The notes: a model not told the origin generated them from the sequence alone. A stretch of 64,000 nucleotides of DNA from Treponema denticola ATCC 35405 (GCF_000008185.1 NC_002967.9:1798001-1862000); one strand, 5' to 3'; counted from the stretch's first letter, positions 41,566 to 50,339 are shown. Translations and numbers: made by a program.

Positions 41566-44112
41566 CTACAATTTAGAAAATTCACCTGTTAAATAAATAA
41601 GATAAACAGCAATTTCAGCGTGATACATTTTGAAAAAATCGTACATTGTGAGGTTATGTTCAAAACCATTCTCATTACTGCCATTTGCTGCAAACATAAT
41701 ATTCAGTAGCCTTTCTAAACGCATCTCAAATAAATTTTCTCTTTGCTGAAAGGAATCAAAAGAGCTGCAATGTAATTTTTCAGGAGCATACGATAATTTC
41801 CTTGCAAAATCTTCGTTTGCTTTTTTTATTGCTTTTTCATCTGTTAAATTAAAAGTTGACTCTATTGTCTTTATGATATTTTCAGAATTGTCTCTAAAAT
41901 CATTCAAATCGGAATCATGCTCATACAACCTAAACTCAGAAACTATCTGAACTAACCCCGCTGCCTTATAAAGTTTAGAAATAAACTCATTATAGATCCT
42001 CTTATTTTCCTGAAAGAGATAATAAATTATAAATGTTTGAGGATTTCTCTTAGGTTTTGGCGATGTCAGTGGATGTTTATAATAGTTTCTCTCTTTTTCT
42101 TCCAACAAATCGCATAAATTTTTCTCTATATCGCAAAAAACATATAAAAGATTTTTCCAATTAGATGTTTTCATTAAATTATCGACAGAGGTATGTCTAA
42201 CATGATGTGTACTCATATTTCTATCTTTATAAAGGTATCTAGTTTTGAATCCAATTTTATTTGTTTCACGATAATCCGTTACAAATTCCTTATCTTTATC
42301 ATATACTGTATCTGTCTCACAAATAAATTTGCAGATATAATCCCTCCGAAGCATAAACATATCTTGATTTGGGAAATACCTCTGAAATTCAACACTACAA
42401 AAAGGAAAAATTTGACTTATAAAATTGTTTAATTTGAAGCCTCTATCAATCAAACATATTTTCTCCTGATTTTTTTTAGCGTCATCTAAATTTGATTTAT
42501 ACCTTTCCAGAGGTAACTTTTTTCGTTGTATTTCTCTCAAATAATTAATCTGATCTTTCATAGCACTTTGTGCTTCTACTTCAGTTCTCGATAAATTATA
42601 TAAAAGCATTAGTAAAGATACATTTGATTTTTCAGTATTTATCTTAAAATTATCAAAAGTATGAGTTGGATTTTCGAAACAAAACACTTCAGCAATATTA
42701 TTGAATATTTCTTCTATCGTTTCTTTTTTTCTCCATGTATTTGAACTACATGCATTAAAAAAAGGGATTGTTAAAACTTGTATTTTATGAACTTCTTTTA
42801 TATCTCCATTAAAATTAGTATTATCCTTCATACAATATGAAACATTTTCCCATACACAAAAGAAAAGTAACATATTCAGTAATTCATTATTATTAACATA
42901 CTGTTTGTATTGCTTCCCATCAATTATGCTAAAATCTTTTGCTACCTCATAATGTAAAGCACGTAAATCATTTTCATATAATTCAAATAATTCATCATAG
43001 TCTTTATCTTTACCTTTATTTACATCATGAATAGATAATACCTCTGAAATTAAATTCCATTCGTATACCTCTAAGCTATTGATTTCCGGACTTTTCCTAT
43101 CAGGAAAAACAAGATGAAATTGATCTAATGAAAACTCCTTACAGAGCATGTATAACATAATAACAAACCCGGGATGTTGCTCTAAGTTCTGAATATTATT
43201 TCTAGCTTGATCAAAAAGCTGTGGAGCAGACTCATATGCATTATCAGAATAATAATTTATAATTTTTTTGCCTTCCGGCATAAGATTATTAACATAATCA
43301 ATCTGATCATTATCCCAGTCACTTAATTCAGTAATTACCGATTTATTTAAAAATACTTTTTCAAATAACCTAAGCAAAGTATAACTACGCTTATTTGCAT
43401 CGAATAAGTAATAAAGATGAATCCAATCATAAACTTCATTGAAATGATGATTTCTCATAATAGCTGAAAAAGTTTCAGGATCACGTTGTTGTAAATCTTT
43501 TAATCTTGTTTCAATAACAACCCTATCTGTATAAAAGTATCTTTTAGATAAAGTTTCCTGTTCACAAAACTCATAAAAGAAGCCAAGGATATAATCACTA
43601 ATTTGAATTTCTAATATATTTGTGCTTTGAGTATACCAAGCAGCAAAACTAATTATTGACCATAAAACAGGATCAAGATTAAAGATACAATATTCATCAT
43701 TACAACGGTATATAAATCGAGTTAAGTAATATAAAGCAAAGCTATAATGCTCGGTATCATCGCAAAATGCAGTTTCTGCAAGAATCTTAAATGCATCCAT
43801 TTCTTTTTTTGCATTACATTCATCATCTATCGAGAATTTAATTAAAAACTCTTTTAATTTCTTTTGATATTCAGTATTAGGGAGAATATATTGTATACAT
43901 GCAGATATTTTTTCTTTAAGCTTTATTGTGTCTTTACCAAGACAAGCACCAATAGTTTGGGCTAAAACAAAAAAGTGAAACATATGCATGAAATTCTTTT
44001 CGTCGATTTTTTCCTCCAGCAAAATTGAATTTAACTTTTCCCAATAGTTGAGAACTTGCTTCTTATCTCTACCGTATAAAGATTTTACTATTTCTATAAT
44101 TATTTTTTCCAT
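41566..44112 (-). CDS. Large unknown protein encoded with viperin
   Basis: This 848-aa protein shows no domain I recognise. It is soluble, strongly helical and acidic, with many aromatic residues and several repeat-like helix pairs. Distinctive parts are KTRYLYKDRNMSTHHVRHTS near residue 630 and KHPLTSPKPKRNPQTF near residue 685. It starts 12 bp after the viperin stop with AGGAGG before its ATG, so they form one operon in one cassette. Prokaryotic viperins are often next to nucleotide kinases; this protein is not one. A sensor, regulator or second effector role is inference only. Confidence 0.7.
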   Translation of the reverse strand: MEKIIIEIVKSLYGRDKKQVLNYWEKLNSILLEEKIDEKNFMHMFHFFVLAQTIGACLGKDTIKLKEKISACIQYILPNTEYQKKLKEFLIKFSIDDECNAKKEMDAFKILAETAFCDDTEHYSFALYYLTRFIYRCNDEYCIFNLDPVLWSIISFAAWYTQSTNILEIQISDYILGFFYEFCEQETLSKRYFYTDRVVIETRLKDLQQRDPETFSAIMRNHHFNEVYDWIHLYYLFDANKRSYTLLRLFEKVFLNKSVITELSDWDNDQIDYVNNLMPEGKKIINYYSDNAYESAPQLFDQARNNIQNLEQHPGFVIMLYMLCKEFSLDQFHLVFPDRKSPEINSLEVYEWNLISEVLSIHDVNKGKDKDYDELFELYENDLRALHYEVAKDFSIIDGKQYKQYVNNNELLNMLLFFCVWENVSYCMKDNTNFNGDIKEVHKIQVLTIPFFNACSSNTWRKKETIEEIFNNIAEVFCFENPTHTFDNFKINTEKSNVSLLMLLYNLSRTEVEAQSAMKDQINYLREIQRKKLPLERYKSNLDDAKKNQEKICLIDRGFKLNNFISQIFPFCSVEFQRYFPNQDMFMLRRDYICKFICETDTVYDKDKEFVTDYRETNKIGFKTRYLYKDRNMSTHHVRHTSVDNLMKTSNWKNLLYVFCDIEKNLCDLLEEKERNYYKHPLTSPKPKRNPQTFIIYYLFQENKRIYNEFISKLYKAAGLVQIVSEFRLYEHDSDLNDFRDNSENIIKTIESTFNLTDEKAIKKANEDFARKLSYAPEKLHCSSFDSFQQRENLFEMRLERLLNIMFAANGSNENGFEHNLTMYDFFKMYHAEIAVYLIYLTGEFSKL

Positions 44113-44124
44113 TATATCCTCCTA

Positions 44125-44946
44125 TTATGCATATCTGGCTCTATATTTATTCTCATCGACATAAACATTTTTTAATACCGACTTTAAATCATTTTCCAAC
44201 AAAGAACCGCTTATACAACCAGATTTATTATCAAGAAAGCAAGCATCACTATTTAAGATATAATATGAGTTCAACATTAATTCATTATTCTCACTACATA
44301 TTACTTCAGAAAACTTATGATGCCGTTGAACAAACTCTAAATAATCATCTTCCTCTATCAAGAAATCCGTATAATCTTGTTTTAATCTTCCGGCAGGTCT
44401 TAGAACCTGAAGTAATTTTATTCTATCAGGCATAACAGTTTCATAAAAATCATTAAAGTTTTCATCTAAATTTACTCTGCTTACAACTGTATTTATTTTT
44501 AATTTACAGCCTGCAAGTTTTATTTTTTTACACAGATCTATATAATCATCCCTAGATAAAACACTATTTTTCACAGACCTACCAATCAATACATTTGTAT
44601 TTTCATTTAAAGAATCAATACTGATACCTATAATACTAAAATCAGTAAGAATTTCGTCAAAAGTTTCAGGTTTATGATATAAATTGAATCCATTTGTAAC
44701 CATAGACACAATAAAACCATATTCTTTTGCTTTTTTTACAAGAGGAATAAGTTTGGATGAAACAGTCGGCTCACCACCAACAAAATTAATCCGATCAAAA
44801 TGCCCTTTTAATTTTTCAAGAACACTTATGGATTCTTCAAGCGGAAGTTCCTTACAGCAAGAAACAAAACAGTATTTACATGACATATTACAACTATTAA
44901 CAAAATGCCAATTCACTGTTCGCAAAAATTGTTTTGAATTATACAT
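44125..44946 (-). CDS. Prokaryotic viperin (radical SAM antiviral enzyme)
   Basis: This 273-aa radical SAM protein matches viperin along its length. It has CNMSCKYC (Cys19, Cys23, Cys26) for the [4Fe-4S] cluster, INFVGGEP (residues 53-60), SMVTNG, ISIDSLNENTNVLIGR (108-123), KLKINTVVSRVN, and MLNSYYILNSD. Viperins convert CTP, or UTP/GTP in bacteria, to 3'-deoxy-3',4'-didehydro nucleotides that stop phage RNA synthesis. The N-terminal TVNWHF corresponds to the SVNYHF of the animal protein. The C-terminal end is RARYA. AGGAG precedes the ATG. It is first in a two-gene cassette. Confidence 0.92.
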   Translation of the reverse strand: MYNSKQFLRTVNWHFVNSCNMSCKYCFVSCCKELPLEESISVLEKLKGHFDRINFVGGEPTVSSKLIPLVKKAKEYGFIVSMVTNGFNLYHKPETFDEILTDFSIIGISIDSLNENTNVLIGRSVKNSVLSRDDYIDLCKKIKLAGCKLKINTVVSRVNLDENFNDFYETVMPDRIKLLQVLRPAGRLKQDYTDFLIEEDDYLEFVQRHHKFSEVICSENNELMLNSYYILNSDACFLDNKSGCISGSLLENDLKSVLKNVYVDENKYRARYA

Positions 44947-45214
44947 AAAAACTCCTTCTACTAAAAAAGAAAAGGCGTTTCCAGAATTCTTATGTATTTA
45001 TAATATAATCATATAAAATCAAAATGTCAAGAAATCATTAAAAAAGTTTTGTATATTCAATATATAAAGTTCTATCTCTGCAGGTCTTATTATGTCTTCT
45101 GGGGTCATTACATTTGTTGTTAGTCTTTAAAATCTCTGTTGATTTAAATAAATCATTTAATATGGCAAAGAATATCGCATACTTTTCTTTCGTTTTCAGA
45201 CTGCAAAGCTGTGC

Positions 45215-45280
45215 ACATAACATTCGCTTAACCTGCATTTGCGGCTCGTCCGCAATATCAGGTTGAAGCGGGTGTTAGAT
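45215..45280 (-). repeat. attC site (66 bp)
   Basis: Core boxes ACATAAC and GTTAGAT; right arm CAATATCAGG has one change from the common ATGTCAGG. It closes the BrnTA cassette, leaving 268 bp between it and the viperin ATG. Confidence 0.95.
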
Positions 45281-45552
45281 TAATAATTACCTGTAGTAAT
45301 AGCTTCCCGTAAAATACTATTTATTCTTGTTTGATAACCTTTACCCAAAGACTGAAGCACAGCAAGAATATCTGCATCTATTTTTATAGAAATTTTTTTT
45401 TTAATAGGTGTTACATTCCAATATGCTTCATGAACCGGCCTTAATCTTGCAATTTGTTCCTTTGTCAGTTTTGGACTATCCTCATCATACGATATAGGAT
45501 AATTTTTTATTTCTTCCAATCTTTCAGCTGTTAATTTTTTTGAAGTAATCAT
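45280..45552 (-). CDS. brnA: BrnA-type antitoxin
   Basis: This 90-aa antitoxin has a C-terminal ribbon-helix-helix: KKKISIKIDADILAVLQSLGKGYQTRINSILREAI. This is the BrnA pattern for DNA binding and autoregulation. The N-terminal part (LTAERLEEIKNYPISYDEDSPKLTKEQIARLRPVHEAYW) binds the toxin. It overlaps brnT by 29 bp. The stop codon runs directly into the attC R'' core box. It belongs to the typical BrnTA family, unlike the two more distant modules at 28 and 40 kb. Confidence 0.9.
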   Translation of the reverse strand: MITSKKLTAERLEEIKNYPISYDEDSPKLTKEQIARLRPVHEAYWNVTPIKKKISIKIDADILAVLQSLGKGYQTRINSILREAITTGNY

Positions 45553-45841
45553 AATATTCCTCCCTCAATTCTTTTTCTGCTTGCCGTGCAGATATCAACC
45601 GTATTCTGTTCTTCTTCTCAGTAAAAAAGACCAGAACTATCAATATTCCATTCAAATTTCCAATACCATAATACCTATCTTCTTTTGCGGAATGCTCAAA
45701 ATCATATCCTGTCAAAAATGCAGGATCGTCAAATACTTCCAATATTTCTTCAAAAGCTATTCCATGCTTTTCAATATTAGCAATATTTTTCTCTTCATCC
45801 CATTCAAAACGATTATCTTTACTTATAATTGTTTTCCCCAT
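45524..45841 (-). CDS. brnT: BrnT-type ribonuclease toxin
   Basis: This ~105-aa toxin has the classic BrnT core: FEWDEEKNIANIEKHGIAFEEILEVFDDPAFL, followed by EDRYYGIGNLNGILIVLVFF and RIRLISARQAEKEL. BrnT is a RelE-fold ribonuclease that blocks growth until bound by BrnA. I chose ATG 45841; a promoter with perfect -35 and 17-bp spacing ends 7 bp before it, so the mRNA may be leaderless. An ATG five codons upstream would lie in the promoter and is unlikely. Confidence 0.9.
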   Translation of the reverse strand: MGKTIISKDNRFEWDEEKNIANIEKHGIAFEEILEVFDDPAFLTGYDFEHSAKEDRYYGIGNLNGILIVLVFFTEKKNRIRLISARQAEKELREEYYDYFKKINS

Positions 45842-45847
45842 AAGTAT

Positions 45848-45876
45848 AATATACATTTATAAGGATATATTGTCAA
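45848..45876 (-). promoter_or_regulatory. Promoter of brnTA
   Basis: On the minus strand TTGACA (45871-45876) and TATATT (45848-45853) are 17 bp apart. The predicted transcription start coincides with the brnT ATG at 45841. It shows that at least one cassette has its own promoter. Confidence 0.75.
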
Positions 45877-46104
45877 GTATATATAATGAAATCATATACA
45901 TTTAGTCATTTAATAAAGTCCAAATATTTTTATACTTATTTTTAGTTTAATATATTAATTGTTTTTCCTTTCTATTGAATCTAAAAATTACTTTTTCAGT
46001 TGTACAGTTTATTTGATAGATAATTTTCTATATCATAGGTTATTTTATAAATTAATATAAAATTAATTCTGCACAAGCCTTTCCCGCAAGCGGTTAGCTT
46101 GTCA

Positions 46105-46170
46105 ACCTAACATTCGCTTGACCTGCATTTGCGGCTCGTCCGCAATGTCAGGTTGAAGCGGGTGTTAGAT
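46105..46170 (-). repeat. attC site (66 bp)
   Basis: Core boxes ACCTAAC and GTTAGAT; left arm CGCTTGACCT. A CCCGC-AA-GCGG hairpin lies at its left, closely like the one at 21,720. It closes the 46174-47139 cassette. Confidence 0.95.
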
Positions 46171-46173
46171 GCC

Positions 46174-47139
46174 CTATTCCATATTTCCAATGTCGATTTG
46201 AAATACCAAAACAGCTATATTACTTTCGAATTCCGGATCCTCAGAAATAACGAAGTTTTCAAATCTCAAACCGATTGAATTTAATAAAACATTATTAATT
46301 TCGGCAAGATCACTATTTATAATATTAGAATTTATGCTTGCTACTTCACCAATATTAAAATTGACTAGATTCTGAATAACATCATAAATATTTAAACTTA
46401 TCGGACATGTATCTATAAAAGGAATTATTCCTTTATTACAGATTGAAAGTTGAAAACGATATAAATAATGAAACAAATCACAAATAAAATCATCGTAATA
46501 CGGTAACCAAAATATATTTGATGAACTAATTGTATGTTGTGATGCACTCAATAAATCATTATAGACGACATTTCCATTTTTTTGTGTGGTAAATATTGTT
46601 TCTGCATTTACAATAATCATTTCACCAGGCTTTTGAAATAAACCATAATTGCCTAATGATTTTGTTCGGTTTATCAGAATAACGTTATTATTCTTTAGCC
46701 GTCTCAATAATCCAGTTTTTGGAATAAATGTTGGGAAATTACGAAGAAGAAATAATTGATCTTGCTCAATGTCCCATTTATTTTGACCTATTTCCTTTTT
46801 ATTTTGAATAAATGCCGTTTTCTCAAATAGGATTTTTTTATTGTCTGTTAAAATTGAAATAACAGCCATATCGGATAACTCTTTCACAGTTACTCTATTT
46901 TTATTCTTAAATTCTACATTAGAAGCCTTACCATGGATTTTTTTTGCATGAAAACTAAATTTTTTATATTTCCTATTGTCAATAACACTACATAGCTCAG
47001 TAACAATTGAAACTTCATTTTTATTTGCAGATAATGAATTAGAAAGTGAATTATACATATCAACACATAGTTCATTGCTTACTTTCTTAAAATCAACACT
47101 AAATAAATCTTTTAGAATACTTTCAATTGTATCTTGCAT
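46174..47139 (-). CDS. Unknown soluble protein
   Basis: This ~321-aa protein has no recognised domain. Notable parts are KWDIEQDQLFLLRNFPTFIP and KPGEMIIVNAETIFTTQKNG near the middle, and FLPYYDDFI-like aromatic stretches after. Composition is that of a cytosolic mixed alpha/beta protein. I chose ATG 47139 because GGGAGA precedes it. The open frame runs 55 codons further upstream, but that part is translated attC sequence. Single-gene cassette between attC 46105-46170 and 47179-47269. Confidence 0.55.
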   Translation of the reverse strand: MQDTIESILKDLFSVDFKKVSNELCVDMYNSLSNSLSANKNEVSIVTELCSVIDNRKYKKFSFHAKKIHGKASNVEFKNKNRVTVKELSDMAVISILTDNKKILFEKTAFIQNKKEIGQNKWDIEQDQLFLLRNFPTFIPKTGLLRRLKNNNVILINRTKSLGNYGLFQKPGEMIIVNAETIFTTQKNGNVVYNDLLSASQHTISSSNIFWLPYYDDFICDLFHYLYRFQLSICNKGIIPFIDTCPISLNIYDVIQNLVNFNIGEVASINSNIINSDLAEINNVLLNSIGLRFENFVISEDPEFESNIAVLVFQIDIGNME

Positions 47140-47178
47140 AATTTCTCCCTGTGATATTGTCTTCAGCGCGAAGCGTCC

Positions 47179-47269
47179 ATCTAACGTGCAGTTAAGCTGC
47201 AAAACGTACAGGCGTTTAACCGGCCGATCTTCAGAGCGGGTTTTGTCAGTCTTGAACTGCGTGTTAGAC
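47179..47269 (-). repeat. attC site (91 bp), atypical, of a gene-less cassette
   Basis: Core boxes ATCTAAC and GTTAGAC. Arms GTGCAGTTAAGCTGCAAAAC and GTTTTGTCAGTCTTGAACTGC pair well, with an unusual centre (CGTTTAACCGGCCGAT). A CGC-GAA-GCG hairpin lies at its left. The cassette it belongs to has no gene. Confidence 0.85.
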
Positions 47270-47939
47270 ACTTTTATTTTATTTATATAACTTAATATTA
47301 ACAATTACGCTTTTAATTTTACACTATTTAGCTTTTTATTACAATATTTAATAAATAAAAAACTTAAAATTTTAATATAAAGCTTTATTATTTTCATATC
47401 CAACTTTACATCACTTAAAGCATATATTAAAAATATTAATTTAACTATAATTCTATATTATTTACAAAACTAATCTTTTATAAATAATATTATCTTAAAA
47501 TTATAAGCCTACTCTTAACAATAAGACTTTATTTTTAACCTAGACAGCTTTTAATCATTAAATTAAAAAAATCTATAATTTTACTATAAAGCTAAAATTT
47601 TATTTTACTTAGCAAATATTTATTATAATCACCATGACCGTCCGAAGGACTTTTAACTTGTTGATTTCCTTAACTAGTTTAAAATTCTAAGATAAAAGTT
47701 TTATATTCCTCACTAAGTTAATTATTATAATTACCATGACCGTCCGAAGGACTTTATTTCATTGATTTCCTTAACAAATTTTAAAATCCACAGATAAAAG
47801 TTTTATTTCATTATACAAGTAGATATTATAACAAAACTTTACTCAAAAAAACTAAGCTTTTAATTTGGGCTTTACGCTTTAATTTACAAAAACACACCCT
47901 ATTTTTTCAAAGTTACAGTTTATCGTGCCGAAGGCATCG
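47270..47939. other. Gene-less cassette: 670 bp non-coding with two tandem repeat elements
   Basis: No frame above background is seen. The left ~350 bp are similar to 58,104-58,450. The right part holds the GTCCGAAGGAC hairpin unit twice (near 47,641 and 47,743), each followed by GATAAAAGTTTTAT, then ATTATAACA (47,825-47,833) and the TGCC-GA-AGGCA hairpin. As a whole it could make a non-coding RNA read from the TGTTATAAT box on the minus strand. Confidence 0.6.
47825..47833 (-). promoter_or_regulatory. Putative extended -10 promoter in the gene-less cassette
   Basis: Minus strand TGTTATAAT, the third exact copy of this box. Transcripts would pass through both tandem hairpin units toward the attC at 47179. 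Confidence 0.45.
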
Positions 47940-48005
47940 GTCTAACATTCGCTTGACCTGCATTTGCGGCTTGTCCGCAATGTCAGGTTGAAGCGGGTGT
48001 TAGGT
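47940..48005 (-). repeat. attC site (66 bp)
   Basis: Core boxes GTCTAAC and GTTAGGT; left arm CGCTTGACCT. It closes the 48014-48508 cassette. Confidence 0.95.
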
Positions 48006-48013
48006 TTACTACA

Positions 48014-48508
48014 TTATTTCTTTCCAATTTTAAAACAAATATCATAAAAATTGTTTAGTTCATTCTGCCAGATATTTTTAATTGCAAACTTGTATTCATT
48101 TAAGAGAAATACATATCTTTCAGAACATATTTTATTTTCTAAATCTTTATTTGTTGAAAAATACACTTGTCCATTACTGCTATTGATTCTTATAAAACTA
48201 TTAACTCTTTTACATTTTTTAATAAAAAATAAAAATTTATTATTTTCTTCCACCAAGTCAAAATCATGAATATAAATAATGCAAACTTTTACTTTTATAT
48301 TCTTTATTTTTTCAGATATTTCATGTATTAATAATGAAAAATCATTATTATTTATCCTCGAAAATATAAAAATATAGTTATGAATAATTTTGAAAACTAG
48401 TTTTTTCTTAACCTTACTACCGACTATAAAATCATATTTCTCATTATTTTCGATATAACTATTTGGTATATATTCTTTTACAGATTCTAATATGATGCTA
48501 CTAAACAT
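48014..48508 (-). CDS. Unknown small soluble protein
   Basis: This 164-aa protein is rich in Ile, Lys, Asn and Phe. It alternates beta-like strands (VFKIIHNYIFIFSRINN, KVKVCIIYIHDFDLV) with helices, suggesting a small alpha/beta fold. The middle part could form a three-stranded sheet with IYIHDFD at a strand end. No family is recognised. There is no good Shine-Dalgarno before the ATG at 48508. Single-gene cassette. Confidence 0.5.
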   Translation of the reverse strand: MFSSIILESVKEYIPNSYIENNEKYDFIVGSKVKKKLVFKIIHNYIFIFSRINNNDFSLLIHEISEKIKNIKVKVCIIYIHDFDLVEENNKFLFFIKKCKRVNSFIRINSSNGQVYFSTNKDLENKICSERYVFLLNEYKFAIKNIWQNELNNFYDICFKIGKK

Positions 48509-48797
48509 TAATTATTTTGCCTCAATTCTAATAAAATAAATTAATTGTTTCAATATACAATTAATTACGACATAATACTTAAAACTATGCATACCATTAA
48601 TACAATATTTTCTATTTCTAAAATACTTATAATACTTCTAATAGCTATTCATAATTACTAGCCAATCCAGTTATCATTGAATTGATTGGTAAAATCCTAG
48701 ATAAGCTATTTTGTTTTCTAAGTATATTAAATATCTATTAATGAATAAATTTCGATAAATATATTACTAATTTTATTTAACCCCGCGCGAAGCGTCA
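48509..48797. other. Non-coding leader, no gene seen
   Basis: About 290 bp of very AT-rich DNA upstream of the 164-aa gene. It ends with a CGC-GAA-GCG hairpin beside the next attC. No repeat element is seen. Confidence 0.4.
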
Positions 48798-48863
48798 ACC
48801 TAACTTCCGCTTAACCAGCATTTGCGGCTCGCCCGCAATGTCAGGTTGAAGCGGGTGTTAGAT
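48798..48863 (-). repeat. attC site (66 bp)
   Basis: Core boxes ACCTAAC and GTTAGAT; left arm CTTCCGCTTAACCAGC with one mismatch to the usual stem. It closes the Mrr-like endonuclease cassette; the gene's stop lies in R''. Confidence 0.95.
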
Positions 48864-49573
48864 TAATTTATGTATAATTCTCGTAATTGATTAGATGACA
48901 GAGAAATACCTTCTCCAGCATATCCAAAAAAAACTATAATCCCCTTATTAAATTTTTCTGAATATCTACAGATAATTTCCAGATGCTCAAGTGTAACTGG
49001 AAATATTTTTTCATCCTTTTGCAACCATTTTGAGGCTTCCTTTTTTGAAAGAAAAAGCATAAAAGCATGTTTTTCTTGAGATTCTATCATTTTATAAGAT
49101 CCTGTATTTTCACCATTTTTGATATACATTATTGTATAAAATGGTTTTGGTAAATCATATTCATCAGGTAATACAACTTTTAATGTCTGTTTTGATGATT
49201 TTATTATTATACTTAATTCACTAATAACTAATGTTGTTATCCCAAAATAATCAGCATATTCTTTAGCACCAGTTTGAAATCCCTTTGTTGTTACTATTAT
49301 TCCAAATGAAGAATTAATATCATTTACTTTAGAATGTAGAATCATAATATCAGATTTTTCAACTTTTCTTTTTGAGAAATTTTTGCATTCAATTAACATT
49401 AATCTTTTTTCATTTAAGAGATCAAATGATATAACCACATCTATTTCATGCAATAAACCAGATTTGCCTTTAATTTCTTGATTTTTTTCAATTTTAAGAT
49501 TCGGGTAACCTTTATTTATAAGTTTATTATAAAGAAAATAGATTCCAGATTCATATTCTTTCCAATTAATCAT
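48863..49573 (-). CDS. Mrr-like restriction endonuclease
   Basis: This 236-aa protein has a PD-(D/E)XK catalytic domain of the Mrr type. Asp lies in GLLHEIDVVISFD, and the Glu-x-Lys in RLMLIECKNFSKRKV. These are followed by the typical FGIIVTTKGFQTGAKEYADYFGITTLVIS (residues ~95-123). Mrr-like enzymes cut modified foreign DNA. The C-terminal ~100 residues are not recognised and may choose the target. No methyltransferase is nearby, in line with a type IV-like enzyme. Single-gene cassette. Confidence 0.85.
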   Translation of the reverse strand: MINWKEYESGIYFLYNKLINKGYPNLKIEKNQEIKGKSGLLHEIDVVISFDLLNEKRLMLIECKNFSKRKVEKSDIMILHSKVNDINSSFGIIVTTKGFQTGAKEYADYFGITTLVISELSIIIKSSKQTLKVVLPDEYDLPKPFYTIMYIKNGENTGSYKMIESQEKHAFMLFLSKKEASKWLQKDEKIFPVTLEHLEIICRYSEKFNKGIIVFFGYAGEGISLSSNQLRELYIN

Positions 49574-49600
49574 TTTTCCTCTTTGTGCCGCAAGGCATCA

Positions 49601-49666
49601 ATCTAACATTCGCTTAACCTGCATTTGCGGCTCGTCCGCAATGTCAGGTTGAAGCGGGTGTTAGCA
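49601..49666 (-). repeat. attC site (66 bp) of the second HigBA-like cassette
   Basis: Core boxes ATCTAAC and GTTAGCA. A TGCC-GCA-AGGCA hairpin lies at its left. It differs from copy 1's site at the GCGGGTG position and in the loop (CTCG for CTTG). Confidence 0.95.
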
Positions 49667-49669
49667 CTT

Positions 49670-49945
49670 TTAAATTCTTTCTATGTTTACCCTGTAGCCA
49701 AGAGAATTTACAACAGATAAAAAAGTTTGATAATTTATTTTATCTGCTGTTTTATTATTTCGTAATTTTTGAATGATTGTCGGTGATACTTCAGCCTTTC
49801 TTGCAAGTTCTCTAACAGATATATTTTCCTCTTCCATTTTTTCAAGTATAAATTCCGATAGTAGAAAGTTATTATACTCTTTATCAAACTTCTTTTTTTG
49901 TTTTATATCATTTTTTATGTACTTATCAAAGGTCGACTCTTCCAT
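49670..49945 (-). CDS. HigA-like antitoxin, copy 2
   Basis: This ~91-aa XRE-type antitoxin repeats the one at 29428-29703 with a single visible residue change (Asp for Gly after NNKTA). The helix-turn-helix (SVRELARKAEVSPTIIQK) is unchanged, so both antitoxins should bind the same operators and neutralise both toxins. The ribosome-binding site again comes from the GAGGAG end of the toxin gene. Redundant copies could make loss of one cassette harmless to the cell. Confidence 0.85.
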   Translation of the reverse strand: MEESTFDKYIKNDIKQKKKFDKEYNNFLLSEFILEKMEEENISVRELARKAEVSPTIIQKLRNNKTADKINYQTFLSVVNSLGYRVNIERI

Positions 49946-49952
49946 AATCACA

Positions 49953-50339
49953 TCACTCCTCATATAAATGTTCATATATTTTTTTATTTTCTAAAGCGAT
50001 TGTCTTTTCTGCCAACGGCAGTTTATTCCTTCTTTTACAAAATCCATTTGTTACAATTATTTTCTGTCCTTTCTTAAAAAAACATAAATATCTATCAGGC
50101 TGAGGTTTAAATGCATAAATTTCATCTCCTTCATATCTGAATTTTGTTTTATCAAATATTTTACCGAAATCACCTATTTTCTTTACCAACATAAGAAATT
50201 TTCGTTTTTGAGAAGGTGATGCTTTTCTAAAGTATTCAAATGCTTGACTATATCCTGCTTTATCATAAAACCATTCAATTCTAAAAAAAACACCTTCATA
50301 TATCAAGCAATTTTCTTTATCCATATTATATTGTACCAT
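49953..50339 (-). CDS. HigB/RelE-superfamily toxin, copy 2
   Basis: This 128-aa toxin is nearly identical to the copy at 29711-30097, with Cys for Tyr near residue 11, Val for Ile near 52 and Arg for Thr near 102. The RelE-type strands and the GFCKRRNKLPLAEKT end are kept. It precedes its antitoxin by overlap, under the same operator (50328-50355). The flanking DNA out to the CACCGC-GAAA-GCGGTG hairpin also matches, which defines the duplicated cassette. Confidence 0.85.
   Translation of the reverse strand: MVQYNMDKENCLIYEGVFFRIEWFYDKAGYSQAFEYFRKASPSQKRKFLMLVKKIGDFGKIFDKTKFRYEGDEIYAFKPQPDRYLCFFKKGQKIIVTNGFCKRRNKLPLAEKTIALENKKIYEHLYEE

Noticed and set aside
45038-45238. A 66-aa minus-strand frame beginning MQVKRMLCAQ
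   Set aside because: It starts inside the attC and has no ribosome-binding site or recognisable composition; it is read-through of the attC frame into a leader.
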